A stretch of DNA of 64,000 nt. Source: DATAOG01 sp963753685. Lineage in GTDB: Bacteria; Pseudomonadota; Alphaproteobacteria; Geminicoccales; Geminicoccaceae. Below the pieces are notes generated by a model. It ran no database searches and was not told the origin of the DNA. It was given only the letters and a program-made list of their open reading frames with translations. Positions 42,272 through 51,092 of the stretch are shown in pieces. Position 1 is the stretch's first letter. Every line of letters begins with the position of its first letter. The stretch spans positions 62,001 through 126,000 of the forward strand of contig CAVWDE010000027.1 in the NCBI GenBank assembly GCA_963753685.1. The letters run 5' to 3'. The position numbers and the translations under genes were made by a program.

Positions 42272-43657
42272 TCAGGCGCGCGGGTCCCCGTCCCGCTCCG
42301 CCGCCACCAGCCGTTCGACCACGTCCAGATAGGCGGCCATGTCGAACTTGCGCTCGAGCCCGCTCGCCATCATGGAGCGGACCTTGCCGAACACCGGCCG
42401 CTCCGGCCAGGGCCGATCGTGCAGGCCGAAGCTCCAGCCGACGTTGGCGTAGGAATTGGCATCGCGGCCGTCCAGAAAGTACCGGTTGTTGAGCTCGAGC
42501 GCGGTCGCGTAGGCGTCCTCGGGCGCCCTCGTCCATTCGAGGATCTTCTTCGCCCAATACATCCGCATATGGTTGTGCATGAAGCCGGTGTGGACCATCT
42601 CGCGCATGGCCGCGTTCCAATAGGGGTCATGGGTCGCTGCGCGCTCGAGCTGCGAGCGGCTGTAGCCGTGGGCGCGCCGGTCGCCCTGATGGGCGCGCAG
42701 GCTGGCGCGTGCCCAGGCGGGCAGGCATTCGTAGCGATCGTAGCCGTCGTTGTAGTGGACGAAATTGACGGCAAGCTCACGCCTGACGATCAACTCCTCG
42801 AGGTAGGCCGCGCGATCCTGCTCGCTGCCCGAGGACGCCTTGCGCACCCGCAGCGCGATCTCGACCGGCGAGATCTGGCCGAAGTGCAGGTAGGGGCTGA
42901 GCCCCGAGCCGTGCATGGCGGCGGGCGCGCGCCGGCCGGTGGCGTAGCCCTCGAGGCCGTGCTCCAGAAAGGCTTCGAGGCGCCCGCGCGCGACGCTGGT
43001 CCCGCCGGTGAACCGGCGCACCGGCGGGACGCGGTCGTCCAGCCCGAGCCGGTCGAGCACGCCCCCGAGGTTCGAGAGATCGACCTCGGAGCAAAGCTCG
43101 CATCGCCGCTGATCGACGGCCGTCTCGGGAAGCTCGGTCAGCCAGGCATCCCAGAGCCGGCGGAGCTTCGGCCGCAGCGTGCGCGCCGCGCTCTCCTGCC
43201 TGGCCGATGCCAGCTCGACGGGCACGACGACGTCGCCCTCGACCTGGATGACCCGGCAGGGCGCCGCCTTGGCGAGAGCCGCACGCCACCGCTTCTGATG
43301 GCGAAGGTAGCCCGCATCGCACACCACGAGCGCGGCATCAGCGGCCAGCCCCAGCGCCACCTCGTCGGGCCGGCCGCGCCGCATAACGAAGCCGATGCCG
43401 CGCGCGCGAAGGGCGCTTTCGACCTCCTGCAGGCCTTGGAGCATGAAGGCATAGTGGCGCCGGTTGGCGTCGGGATAGGCGGCCATCAGGCCGAAGGCCG
43501 CCACCACCGGCAGGCCCAGCCGGTTGGCCTCGCCGATCGCATGTTCGAGCGCCGGGTTGCCCGCCGCCCGCTGCGACTGCTGCATCCAGTAGAGCACGTA
43601 GGCGCCGGCGACCGGCGCGCGATCGTTCAGCAGGCGGATGCGCGCTTCGGGGGTCAC
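42272..43657 (-). CDS. phrB: Deoxyribodipyrimidine photo-lyase, class II
   Basis: A 461-residue protein of the class II CPD photolyase type: VLYWMQQSQRA near the start, YLHFGQISP, RELAVNFVHYN and the FAD-site segment FMHNHMRMYWAKKILEWT. It repairs UV-made cyclobutane pyrimidine dimers using blue light. The start is set at GTG 43657, since AAGGGG lies six bases upstream and the family motif begins about 20 residues later; a longer frame to 43783 would run into the neighbour's control region. It is divergent from the unknown 121-residue gene. Confidence 0.92.
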   Translation of the reverse strand: MTPEARIRLLNDRAPVAGAYVLYWMQQSQRAAGNPALEHAIGEANRLGLPVVAAFGLMAAYPDANRRHYAFMLQGLQEVESALRARGIGFVMRRGRPDEVALGLAADAALVVCDAGYLRHQKRWRAALAKAAPCRVIQVEGDVVVPVELASARQESAARTLRPKLRRLWDAWLTELPETAVDQRRCELCSEVDLSNLGGVLDRLGLDDRVPPVRRFTGGTSVARGRLEAFLEHGLEGYATGRRAPAAMHGSGLSPYLHFGQISPVEIALRVRKASSGSEQDRAAYLEELIVRRELAVNFVHYNDGYDRYECLPAWARASLRAHQGDRRAHGYSRSQLERAATHDPYWNAAMREMVHTGFMHNHMRMYWAKKILEWTRAPEDAYATALELNNRYFLDGRDANSYANVGWSFGLHDRPWPERPVFGKVRSMMASGLERKFDMAAYLDVVERLVAAERDGDPRA

Positions 43658-43687
43658 GCTGCGCCCCTTGGTCAGATCGTGATGGCG

Positions 43688-43701
43688 ATTCCGATCGGAA
43701 T
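43688..43701. promoter_or_regulatory. Palindrome between photolyase and divergent gene
   Basis: ATTCCGATCGGAAT is a perfect 14-bp palindrome, 31 bp upstream of the photolyase GTG and 97 bp from the divergent gene. It may be an operator shared by both. About four perfect 14-bp palindromes are expected by chance in a window this size, so the call rests on placement only. Confidence 0.3.
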
Positions 43702-43797
43702 GATAACGCCTGGCATCCGCCGTTAGGTCCCTGTTCACCAAACCGCCGCCATTGTGCGGCTGTGGTCGGTTCACCATCGCCATAGTCGAGGCATGAA

Positions 43798-44163
43798 ATG
43801 CCCCAAGAGGTGCGTCACATCCTCTTTTCCCGCGACGAGGTCTCGAACGCGATCACCCTGCACAAGCGCCAGCGGGGCGAGCTGTTCGCGCATCATTCGG
43901 TCCGCATGGTCGCCACACGGAGCAAGCCGGATGTCGCCGTCCAGGTGGCCGGCGAGGACGGCAACGAGACTTGGATTGGCGGCAGCGCCCTGGCCGCGGC
44001 GCTGATTCGCTGCTGCATGAAGGACCGGATTCCTTTGCAGGCCTCGGCGCACAAGCTGATCCGCGCGCTGCCCGACGGCGTCGCGCTGGTCCTGGTCGCC
44101 GGCACCAGCAGCGATCACGTGCAGGAATTGCTGGCCGCCGTCGCGGCCTGCAGCCACTCGTAG
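43798..44163 (+). CDS. Conserved-looking protein of unknown function, 121 residues
   Basis: The ATG at 43798 opens MPQEVRHILFSRDEVSNAI, a soluble alpha/beta-looking protein without signal peptide or membrane helix. It has mixed polar composition, one Cys pair (RCC) and a final Ala-rich helix. I do not recognise a family. Codon use fits the neighbours, and it is divergent from the photolyase with a palindrome between them, so it may share light or stress control. Confidence 0.7.
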   Translation: MPQEVRHILFSRDEVSNAITLHKRQRGELFAHHSVRMVATRSKPDVAVQVAGEDGNETWIGGSALAAALIRCCMKDRIPLQASAHKLIRALPDGVALVLVAGTSSDHVQELLAAVAACSHS

Positions 44164-44563
44164 ACCCGGCCGCTCGACCTTCCGTCCGGGCGTCGGCCAC
44201 CCAGATCGAGGCCGCGCCCGCCGAGCGCCCCCGCCGCTTAGCCATCATCGAGCCGTCGGCGATCGCCGACGTGCGCACCGTCTCGAGCCGGCCAAGCGTC
44301 GTCCGGCCGTCGCGGTGCGGGCGACACCGGCCGCGGCGGGCCAGCGATCGGCCGTGGTCGAGATGCGAAGGCCGTGACCACCGCGAGCCACCGCTCGAGC
44401 AGATCTTGCGCCGGAAGGGCGGCCGCGACGGTCAGGCCGGCGATCCGTAGCCAGGCCGGTCTCATCGGCTAAAGACTTAGCCCCGCGGCGGCGAACCGGC
44501 TTGCCCGGACCCGGCGCAGGTCGGTAGAGTGGGTGCCAACCAGCAAAGAAGAGGGGACCAACG
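44164..44563 (+). promoter_or_regulatory. Leader region of the polyamine-type ABC operon
   Basis: 400 bp without a supportable gene. Near its right end are an inverted repeat GGCTAA-AGAC-TTAGCC (44467-44482, perfect arms) and a possible promoter TTGCCC (44501-44506) with TAGAGT (44525-44530), 18 bp apart. That would start transcription about 27 bp before the ATG at 44564, with the inverted repeat just upstream as an operator candidate. The first 300 bp show nothing else. Confidence 0.4.
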
Positions 44564-45781
44564 ATGGCCAGCACGGGGAGCCCACCGCCGATTTCCGACA
44601 GCTCCGAAGAAAACCAGCCGCAGATGCAGGCGATCTCGCGGCGTTCGCTGCTGCAGGCGGGTGCCGCCGTGGCGGCGACCGGCGCGCTCGGCTTTCCGTT
44701 CATCCGCAACGCCCAGGCCGCGACGCTGGAGCTGCGCTGGCTCGGCTGGGAGCACTACAACGTCAAGGAGCTGACCGCCGCCTTCGAGCAGGAGCACGGC
44801 TGCAAGGTCTCGGCCGGCTTCTTCGACGGCAACTCCGAGGCCTACAACAAGCTGCGCGCCGGCGGCACCCAGGATTTCGACCTGGTCATGGCCGACGGCT
44901 TCTGGCCGCGCCTCTACGCCAAGCAGGGGCTGACCCAGCCGGTCGACTACGACAAGCTCGCCAACATGGAGCACGTGTTCCCCGAGTTCCGGCCGCCCAA
45001 CTACATGCTGCTCCAGGCCGAGGACGGCTCGGCGATGATCGCGGCGCCCAACTGCTGGGGCGGCTACGGCTTCACGGTCAACACCGACCAGGTCGACAAG
45101 GCCGATCAGGAGAGCGTGGGCCTCCTGTTCAACGAGAAATATGGCGGCCACCTCTCGACCAGCGCCCGCTTCGAGGAGAACATAGCCCTCGCCGGCATCC
45201 TCGCCGCCCACGAGATGGGCACGATGGACAAGGAGCGGCCGGACGGCAAATCGTTCAATCCCTACGTCCTGACCGACGCCGAGCTCGGGCGCTGCAAGGA
45301 GCTGCTGATCACCCAGAAGGGCCTGCTGGTGACCCGCTGGAACGACGAGGACACGCTCGAGCGCCTGTTGCGCGCGGGCGTCGTTTGGGCGTCGCCCGAG
45401 TGGTCGGGGATCTACCGGCGGATCCGCTTCGACGAGCTCGACGGCAAGACCGACCTGCATATGCGCCATGTGCTCAAGCCGACCGAGGGCGGGCTCGGCT
45501 GGGTCGACACCTGGAACATCACCTCGGGCGTCAAGGATGCCGAAAAGCTGGAATTGGCGCAGAAGTGGATCGACTTCCGCCTGGCCAGGGACAGCATGAA
45601 GACGGTCGCCATGGAGATCGGCTGGGCGCCGACCGTGGACGTGCGCGACATGCTGCCCGACCGCTACGTCGAGACCCTGTTCCTGAACCAGACCCAGGCG
45701 ATCGAGGGGCTCTACCAGTTCGACGCGCCGTCCTCGCCCGAGAAGTGGGAGCGGATCTGGTCCGAGGTCGAAGCCGCCTGA
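44564..45781 (+). CDS. Spermidine/putrescine-type ABC transporter substrate-binding protein
   Basis: A 405-residue PotD-like extracellular binding protein. A twin-arginine-type leader (SRRSLLQAGAAVAATGAL) suggests Tat export, cleaved near AQA-ATL. The mature part starts LELRWLGWEHYNVKELTAAF, typical of polyamine or polyol-binding family 1 proteins. GAGGGG precedes ATG 44564. It opens an operon with a GST, an ATPase and two permeases. The ligand is not certain; polyamines, opines and other cations are carried by this family. Confidence 0.88.
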   Translation: MASTGSPPPISDSSEENQPQMQAISRRSLLQAGAAVAATGALGFPFIRNAQAATLELRWLGWEHYNVKELTAAFEQEHGCKVSAGFFDGNSEAYNKLRAGGTQDFDLVMADGFWPRLYAKQGLTQPVDYDKLANMEHVFPEFRPPNYMLLQAEDGSAMIAAPNCWGGYGFTVNTDQVDKADQESVGLLFNEKYGGHLSTSARFEENIALAGILAAHEMGTMDKERPDGKSFNPYVLTDAELGRCKELLITQKGLLVTRWNDEDTLERLLRAGVVWASPEWSGIYRRIRFDELDGKTDLHMRHVLKPTEGGLGWVDTWNITSGVKDAEKLELAQKWIDFRLARDSMKTVAMEIGWAPTVDVRDMLPDRYVETLFLNQTQAIEGLYQFDAPSSPEKWERIWSEVEAA

Positions 45782-45847
45782 GGCCAGCAGACAATCGCCG
45801 GCGGCGGCCTCGGGCCGACCGCCGGCCGCCGCCCGGGAGGCTCCCCG

Positions 45848-46525
45848 ATGCTCGAGGTCTGGGGACGGCGCAACGCCAGCAACGTCCTGCCGGTGATGTG
45901 GACGATCGGCGAGCTGGCGCTGCCCCATGTCCGGCACGACGTCGGCGGCTCCTTCGGCGGCCTGGATACGCCGGGCTACCTGACCCTGAACCCCAACGGC
46001 CGCATCCCGACGATCAGCGACCACGGCCAGATCGTGTGGGAATCCAACGCCATCGTCCGCCACCTTTGCCGGCGCTACGGCAAGCGCAGCCTCCTGCCCG
46101 CAAGCGAACCGGACTACACCACGGCCGACCAATGGATGGAGTGGCACAAGACCACTCCCTATCCGCCCTACATCGACCTGTTCTGGGCGCTCGTCCGGAC
46201 TGAGCCCGCGCACCGCAGACCCGGGCGGATCGCGCGCCTGGCCGCGGCGGTCGGCCGCGCGCTCCGGGTCCTCGAGGACCATCTGGCCGCACGCCCCTAC
46301 CTCCTGGGCGACCGCCTGACCATGGCGGACATCCCGTTCGGCCCGATGATCCACCGCTATCTGGCACTCGAGGTCGAGCGTCCGGGCCTGCCCCACATCG
46401 GCGCCTGGTACCAGCGCCTCTGCGAGCGCAGGGCGTTCCGGGAGCATGTCATGTTTCCGTTCGGCAGCACGCCCGCACAGTGGTACCTGCTCGAGCGCGG
46501 GGGCGCCTTGGGCGTCATGCCGTGA
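45848..46525 (+). CDS. Glutathione S-transferase family protein
   Basis: A 225-residue GST. The N-terminal thioredoxin-like domain has RRNASNVLPVMWTIGELAL and the conserved glutathione-contact motif NGRIPTISDHG plus ESNAIVRHL. The C-terminal helical domain has LGDRLTMADIPFGPM. It sits inside an ABC transporter operon: 66 bp after the binding protein, overlapping the ATPase GTG by 4 bp. An enzyme in that place suggests that an imported compound is conjugated or dehalogenated; the reaction is unknown. Confidence 0.9.
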   Translation: MLEVWGRRNASNVLPVMWTIGELALPHVRHDVGGSFGGLDTPGYLTLNPNGRIPTISDHGQIVWESNAIVRHLCRRYGKRSLLPASEPDYTTADQWMEWHKTTPYPPYIDLFWALVRTEPAHRRPGRIARLAAAVGRALRVLEDHLAARPYLLGDRLTMADIPFGPMIHRYLALEVERPGLPHIGAWYQRLCERRAFREHVMFPFGSTPAQWYLLERGGALGVMP

Positions 46526-47610
46526 GCCCGGTCCTCGAGACCCACGCGATCGCCAAACGCTTCGGCCGGGTCGAGGCGGTCCGCGCGCTCGATCTCAGGA
46601 TCGAGCAGGCCGAGTTCTTCGCTCTGCTCGGGCCGTCGGGCTCGGGCAAGACCACCATGCTGCGCATCCTGGCCGGGCTCGAGGTCCCGGATGCCGGCCG
46701 GGTGCTGATCAACGGCCGCGAGGTCACCCGGCTGCCGCCCTACGCCCGCAACCTCGGCATGGTGTTCCAGGATTTTCTCCTGTTCCCGCACCGGACGGTC
46801 GCCGAGAACATCGTCTTTCCCCTGCGCATGCAGGGACGCAGCCGGGGCGAGCAGGCCGAGCAGCTCGACTGGGTCCTGGATCTGGTCCGGCTCAAGGGCC
46901 TGGAGGAGCGCTTTCCGCATCAGCTCTCCGGCGGCCAGAAGCAGCGCGTGGCGCTCGCCCGCGGCCTGGTCGCGCGGCCGTCGCTCCTTTTGCTCGACGA
47001 GCCGCTCGCCAACCTCGATCGCGAGCTCCGGCGCGAGATGGAGGTCGAGGTCCGCCGCTATCAGCAGGATCTCGGCATCCCGTTCATCTACGTCACCCAC
47101 AACCAGGAGGAGGCGCTCACGCTCTCGGACCGCATCGCGGTGATGCACGAGGGCCGGCTCGAGCAGGTCGGCCCCAAGCTCGAGATCTATCACCGGCCGG
47201 CGACCCGCTTCGTCGCGGCGTTCGTCGGCGCCCCCAACCGCCTGCGTGCCCGGATCGTCGGACAGCAGCCTGAGTTCGCCAGGCTGCACTGGGGCGGCCT
47301 CGATCTGATCGGCCGCCGGGTGAGCGGCGCCAGCGCCGGCGATCTGGTCGATCTGTTCCTCAAGCCCGAGCGCATCCGGATCGTGGCCGAGGGCGGCGAG
47401 CTCGGCGAAGATCTTCCCAACCAGCTCGCCGGCACGCTGCGCGACGTGATCTTCAAGGGGCCCTATCTCGACTGCCTGGTCGATCTCGGCAGCGGCCAGG
47501 AGATGACCGTGAGCGCGCCGCCGGAGACCCCCGGCCTCGTGCGCGGCGCTGCGGTCGCGATCGGCTGGACCGCCGAGGCGACCACGATCTTTCCGGCCAA
47601 CGGCGGATGA
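46522..47610 (+). CDS. Spermidine/putrescine-type ABC transporter ATP-binding protein (PotA-like)
   Basis: A 362-residue ATPase with Walker A GPSGSGKTT, Q-loop VFQDFLLFP, signature LSGGQKQRV, Walker B LLLLDEPLANLD and H-loop YVTHNQEEAL, followed by a C-terminal TOBE domain. The start is GTG 46522, overlapping the GST stop; a longer frame adds nothing recognisable. Its stop overlaps the permease ATG by 4 bp. It energises import through the two permeases. Confidence 0.9.
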   Translation: MSPVLETHAIAKRFGRVEAVRALDLRIEQAEFFALLGPSGSGKTTMLRILAGLEVPDAGRVLINGREVTRLPPYARNLGMVFQDFLLFPHRTVAENIVFPLRMQGRSRGEQAEQLDWVLDLVRLKGLEERFPHQLSGGQKQRVALARGLVARPSLLLLDEPLANLDRELRREMEVEVRRYQQDLGIPFIYVTHNQEEALTLSDRIAVMHEGRLEQVGPKLEIYHRPATRFVAAFVGAPNRLRARIVGQQPEFARLHWGGLDLIGRRVSGASAGDLVDLFLKPERIRIVAEGGELGEDLPNQLAGTLRDVIFKGPYLDCLVDLGSGQEMTVSAPPETPGLVRGAAVAIGWTAEATTIFPANGG

Positions 47611-48490
47611 GCCCGGCCGGCCGTCTGCGCTTCGATCCGCGCACGCGGCTGTTGGCACTGGCCCTGCCGGGTGCTTTGTTCGTGCTCGTCTTCCTGGTCC
47701 TGCCGCTCGCCTCGATCGTGGTGTTCAGCTTCTGGCGGACCGCGAGCTACGTCATGATCCCGGAGTGGAACCTCGGCAACTACCGGACGATCTTCGGCGA
47801 GGCGACCTACCTCACCTTCCTTTTGCGCTCGGTGGTCATGGCGTTCGCGGTCTCGCTGGTCTGCCTGATCTATGCCTGGCCCTGCGCCTATCTGATCGCC
47901 AGGCACGGCGGCCGCTACCGCCTGGTGCTGGTGCTGCTGACCGCCGCCCCGTTCCTGACCGGGATCATCCTCCGGGTCACCGCCATGCAGCAGATCCTGG
48001 GCCCGATCGGCCTCCTCAACATGGCGCTTACGACCTTCGGCCTGAAGCCGGTCCAGGCGCTCATGTACACCAACCTCGCGAGTGCCCTCGGCCTGATCTA
48101 TCTCTGGATTCCGTTCATGCTGGTCGCGGTTTACCTGTCGCTGCTCAACTTCAACTTCGAGCTCCTGGAAGTCGCCAAAGTGTGCGGGGCGAACCCCTGG
48201 CGGGCGTTCTGGGCGATCACCTGGCCGCTCAATTGGATGGGCACCGCGATCGGCATCGTGCTGGTGGTCGTGCCGACGCTCGCCGCGACCGTCACCCCCG
48301 CTTCCTCGGCGGCCCGAACGGCGCCCTCTACGGCAACATCCTCGAGCACCAGTTCGACGCCACCGGCACCTGGGCGCTCGGCTCGGCCATGGGCGTCGTC
48401 CTGTTCCTGGTCTCGCTGATCCTGATCTTCCTGATCTGGAAGACCGTGAACCTGCGCCGCGCCGGCTTCACCGGCAGCCTCGCCGACTGA
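47607..48490 (+). CDS. ABC transporter permease (PotB-like), frameshifted
   Basis: A six-helix inner-membrane permease. The EAA loop is LLEVAKVCGANPWRAFWAITW. The frame breaks in the run of five C at 48295-48299; adding one C restores VTPRFLGGPNGALYGNILEH and a protein of about 294 residues ending at 48490, which is the normal length. Without correction the last membrane helix is lost. It overlaps the ATPase gene by 4 bp and is 1 bp from the next permease. Confidence 0.82.
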
Positions 48491-48491
48491 C

Positions 48492-49310
48492 ATGGCAGCG
48501 GTCGCTCGCGGCGGTCGGACGGCCATCGCCGGGCAGGCGGTTCTGCTCGGGGTGCTCTATCTTTTTCTATACTTCCCAATCTGTTACATCGGCTACCTGT
48601 CCCTGATGGCGAACATTGTCTGGCCCTTCCCACCGGTCTGGACCCTGAAGTGGTACGGGCGTCTCCAGATCATGAGCGACTTCCACGAGGGCCTTTTCAA
48701 CAGCTTCCTGATCGGCCTCGGCACCGGCGTGCTCTCGGCGCTGCTCGCGACCGCGGGCGCGATCGGCATCCTGCGCTACCAGGTTCGCCGCCGCGGCCTC
48801 CTGGTCGGCTTCTACATCGCACCCCTGTTCGTCGCCCAGGTGCTGATAGGCATCTCGACGCTGATGTTCAACCGCAACGTTTTGGGCCTGCCCGGCAGCC
48901 TCGGCTCGGCGATCCTGGCGAATGCGACCTACGGCCTCGCGTTCGCGTTCCTGGTGATCCTAGCCCAGCTGGTCCGCTACGACTGGCGCCTCGACGAGGC
49001 GGCGATGGTGTTCGGCGCCAGGCCCATGCGCACCTTCTTCGAGGTGACGCTGCCCAACATCTGGCCCGCGGTGCTCGGCGCCTTCCTGGTGAGCTTCATC
49101 CTCGGCTTCAACAATTTCGAAGTCTCCTTCTACAACTTGGGCGCCGTCCCGACCCTGCCGACGGTCGCCTGGGGCACGCTGCGCCACGGCATCAAGCCCG
49201 AGCTGTTCGCGCTTGCCACCCTGGTCAACCTCGCCGTCTTTGGTCTCCTCTTCATCCTCTACCTCCTGCTGCGCACCGGCCTCCTGCGCCTCGGCGTCCC
49301 GGAGGAGTGA
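48492..49310 (+). CDS. ABC transporter permease (PotC-like)
   Basis: A 272-residue permease with six hydrophobic helices and the EAA loop LDEAAMVFGARPMRTFFEVT. The first helix (GVLYLFLYFPICYIGYLSLM) has the PotC-like start. ATG 48492 lies 1 bp after the PotB-like stop. It is the last gene of the operon; a palindromic element follows after about 118 bp. Confidence 0.9.
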   Translation: MAAVARGGRTAIAGQAVLLGVLYLFLYFPICYIGYLSLMANIVWPFPPVWTLKWYGRLQIMSDFHEGLFNSFLIGLGTGVLSALLATAGAIGILRYQVRRRGLLVGFYIAPLFVAQVLIGISTLMFNRNVLGLPGSLGSAILANATYGLAFAFLVILAQLVRYDWRLDEAAMVFGARPMRTFFEVTLPNIWPAVLGAFLVSFILGFNNFEVSFYNLGAVPTLPTVAWGTLRHGIKPELFALATLVNLAVFGLLFILYLLLRTGLLRLGVPEE

Positions 49311-49428
49311 CCTCCAGGATTGGCGGCACGAGCTCGGACTCCAAGGTTTACCGCCGACACCCGGCGGACCCCGAGGCGGGCCCACGCTTGACGAGAAAGG
49401 CCGCGGCTTTCGAGCTGCTAAAACCCAT

Positions 49429-49585
49429 GGTTAACCTTTGAACGCTTCACTCTTTCTTCGGATGGTCCCTGCGACCGTGGGACTCTGCGCCGCCAGATTT
49501 TTGTGGGCCCGGACGGACTCCCAGGATCGCATGGACCATCGAGCGTCGAGGTTAGGTGGCAATCGTTGACGAAAGGTTTTAACGG
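49429..49585 (-). repeat. Dispersed palindromic element, full copy (C, reverse orientation)
   Basis: A 157-bp copy lying in reverse orientation relative to copy B, bounded by GGTTAACC at 49429-49436. The 25-base arms are 49463-49487 and 49514-49538, with a 26-base loop containing ATTTTTG. The right flank with CAATCGTTGACGAAAGG matches the left flank of copy B in reverse complement. It fills the 442-bp gap between the polyamine-type operon and the second LIV-type operon; the rest of that gap (49311-49428 and 49586-49752) shows only a CCAGGT-G-ACCTGG site (49607-49619). Confidence 0.85.
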
Positions 49586-49752
49586 AAACGGGCTTGACCC
49601 GACGCTCCAGGTGACCTGGACTCCGCGGCTGAGGTCCGACACGGCCGCGAGCCCGGCAGGGGCGGAGGATGCCGGGCAATCGAGCGGCGCGCTCCGACCC
49701 CATAGCTTCGAGATGGCCGGTTCAGGGACCGGCGATACCGGGAGGTAAGAAC

Positions 49753-51048
49753 ATGACCAGGACATTCAGGAATGAGCCGCTGCGCGCGACCCGGCGGCGG
49801 GTGCTCCAGACGGCTGCGGCCGGCGGGGCGGTGGCCGCGGCGTCGCCCTTCTGGCTCAATCTCGCGCGCGCCGCCGACGCGCCGATCAAGATCGGCTTTT
49901 CCATGGCGCTGACCGGCGGCCTCGCCGGCGCCGGCAAGCCCGCCTTGATCGCCATGGAAATCTGGCGCGACGACATCAACGCCCAGGGTGGCCTCCTCGG
50001 CCGCCAGGTCGAATTCGTCTACTACGACGATCAGACCCAGCCCGCCAACGTGCCCAAGATCTATACCAAGCTTTTGAACGTCGATGGCGTCGACCTGGTC
50101 GTCTCGGGCTATGGCACCAACCTGATCGCGCCGGCGATGCCGATCGTCATGCGCAAGAAGATGGTGTTCATGAGCCTGTTCGGTCTGGCCGCCAACGACG
50201 AGTTCAACTACGACAAGTACTTCCAGATCATGCCAGCCGGGCCTGAGCCCAAGGAGGACTGGTCGCGCGGCTTCATCCAATTGGCCAAGGGCAAACAGCT
50301 CCAGACCATCGCCCTGGTCGGCGCCGATGCCGAATTTGCCAAGAACGCGGTCGCCGGCGCGCGCGTCAATGCCAAGGACGCCGGCTTGCAGATCGTCTAC
50401 GACAAGTCCTATCCCCCGAGCACGACCGACTACAGCCCGATCGTGCGCGCCATTCAGGCGACCAACCCCGACATCATCTACGTCGGGTCCTACCCACCGG
50501 ATTCCGCCGGCATGGTGCGCGCGGCCCACGAGCTCGACCTGCAGACCAAGATGTTCGGCGGCGGCATGGTCGGCCTGCAGTACGCCAGTCTGATGACCAG
50601 CCTCGGCCCGCTGCTGAACGGTATCGTCAACTACGACTTCTGGGTGCCGGAGCCGACCCTCAACTTCCCGGGCATTCAGGAGTTCCTGGCCAAGTACCAG
50701 ACGCGTGCCGCAGGCCAGGGGGTCGACCCGCTCGGCTACTACCTGCCGCCGTTCGCCTACGGCTATCTGCAGGTCCTGGGCGATGCGATCACCGCGGTCG
50801 GCAGCCTCGATCAGCAGGCGCTCGGCGACTACATCCACAAGACCACCTTCAATACCGTGATCGGCCCGGTCCAGTTCGGATCGAACGGCGAGTGGGCGAA
50901 GTCGCGGACGTTGATGGTCCAGTACCAGAACATCACTAACACCGATCTCGAACAGTTCAAGCACGCCGGCAGGCGCATCGTCCTCTATCCGGAGGCATGG
51001 GTCTCCGGCGAGTTCAAGTTCCCGTACACCGAGGCGAAGAAAGGTTAG
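49753..51048 (+). CDS. LIV-type ABC transporter substrate-binding protein (amide/branched-chain type)
   Basis: A 431-residue receptor-ligand-binding protein with a Tat-type leader (ATRRRVLQTAAAGG, cleaved near ARA-ADA). The mature domain starts KIGFSMALTGGLAGAGK, characteristic of HAAT binding proteins. A perfect GGAGGT (49741-49746) lies six bases before ATG 49753. It opens a second JHMGF-type operon. It differs clearly from the binding protein at 12.8-14 kb, so the two importers probably carry different solutes. Confidence 0.9.
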   Translation: MTRTFRNEPLRATRRRVLQTAAAGGAVAAASPFWLNLARAADAPIKIGFSMALTGGLAGAGKPALIAMEIWRDDINAQGGLLGRQVEFVYYDDQTQPANVPKIYTKLLNVDGVDLVVSGYGTNLIAPAMPIVMRKKMVFMSLFGLAANDEFNYDKYFQIMPAGPEPKEDWSRGFIQLAKGKQLQTIALVGADAEFAKNAVAGARVNAKDAGLQIVYDKSYPPSTTDYSPIVRAIQATNPDIIYVGSYPPDSAGMVRAAHELDLQTKMFGGGMVGLQYASLMTSLGPLLNGIVNYDFWVPEPTLNFPGIQEFLAKYQTRAAGQGVDPLGYYLPPFAYGYLQVLGDAITAVGSLDQQALGDYIHKTTFNTVIGPVQFGSNGEWAKSRTLMVQYQNITNTDLEQFKHAGRRIVLYPEAWVSGEFKFPYTEAKKG

Positions 51049-51092
51049 CCTGACACGCGCCGACGCGACCGAGCCGGCCCGGGACGAGCCTG

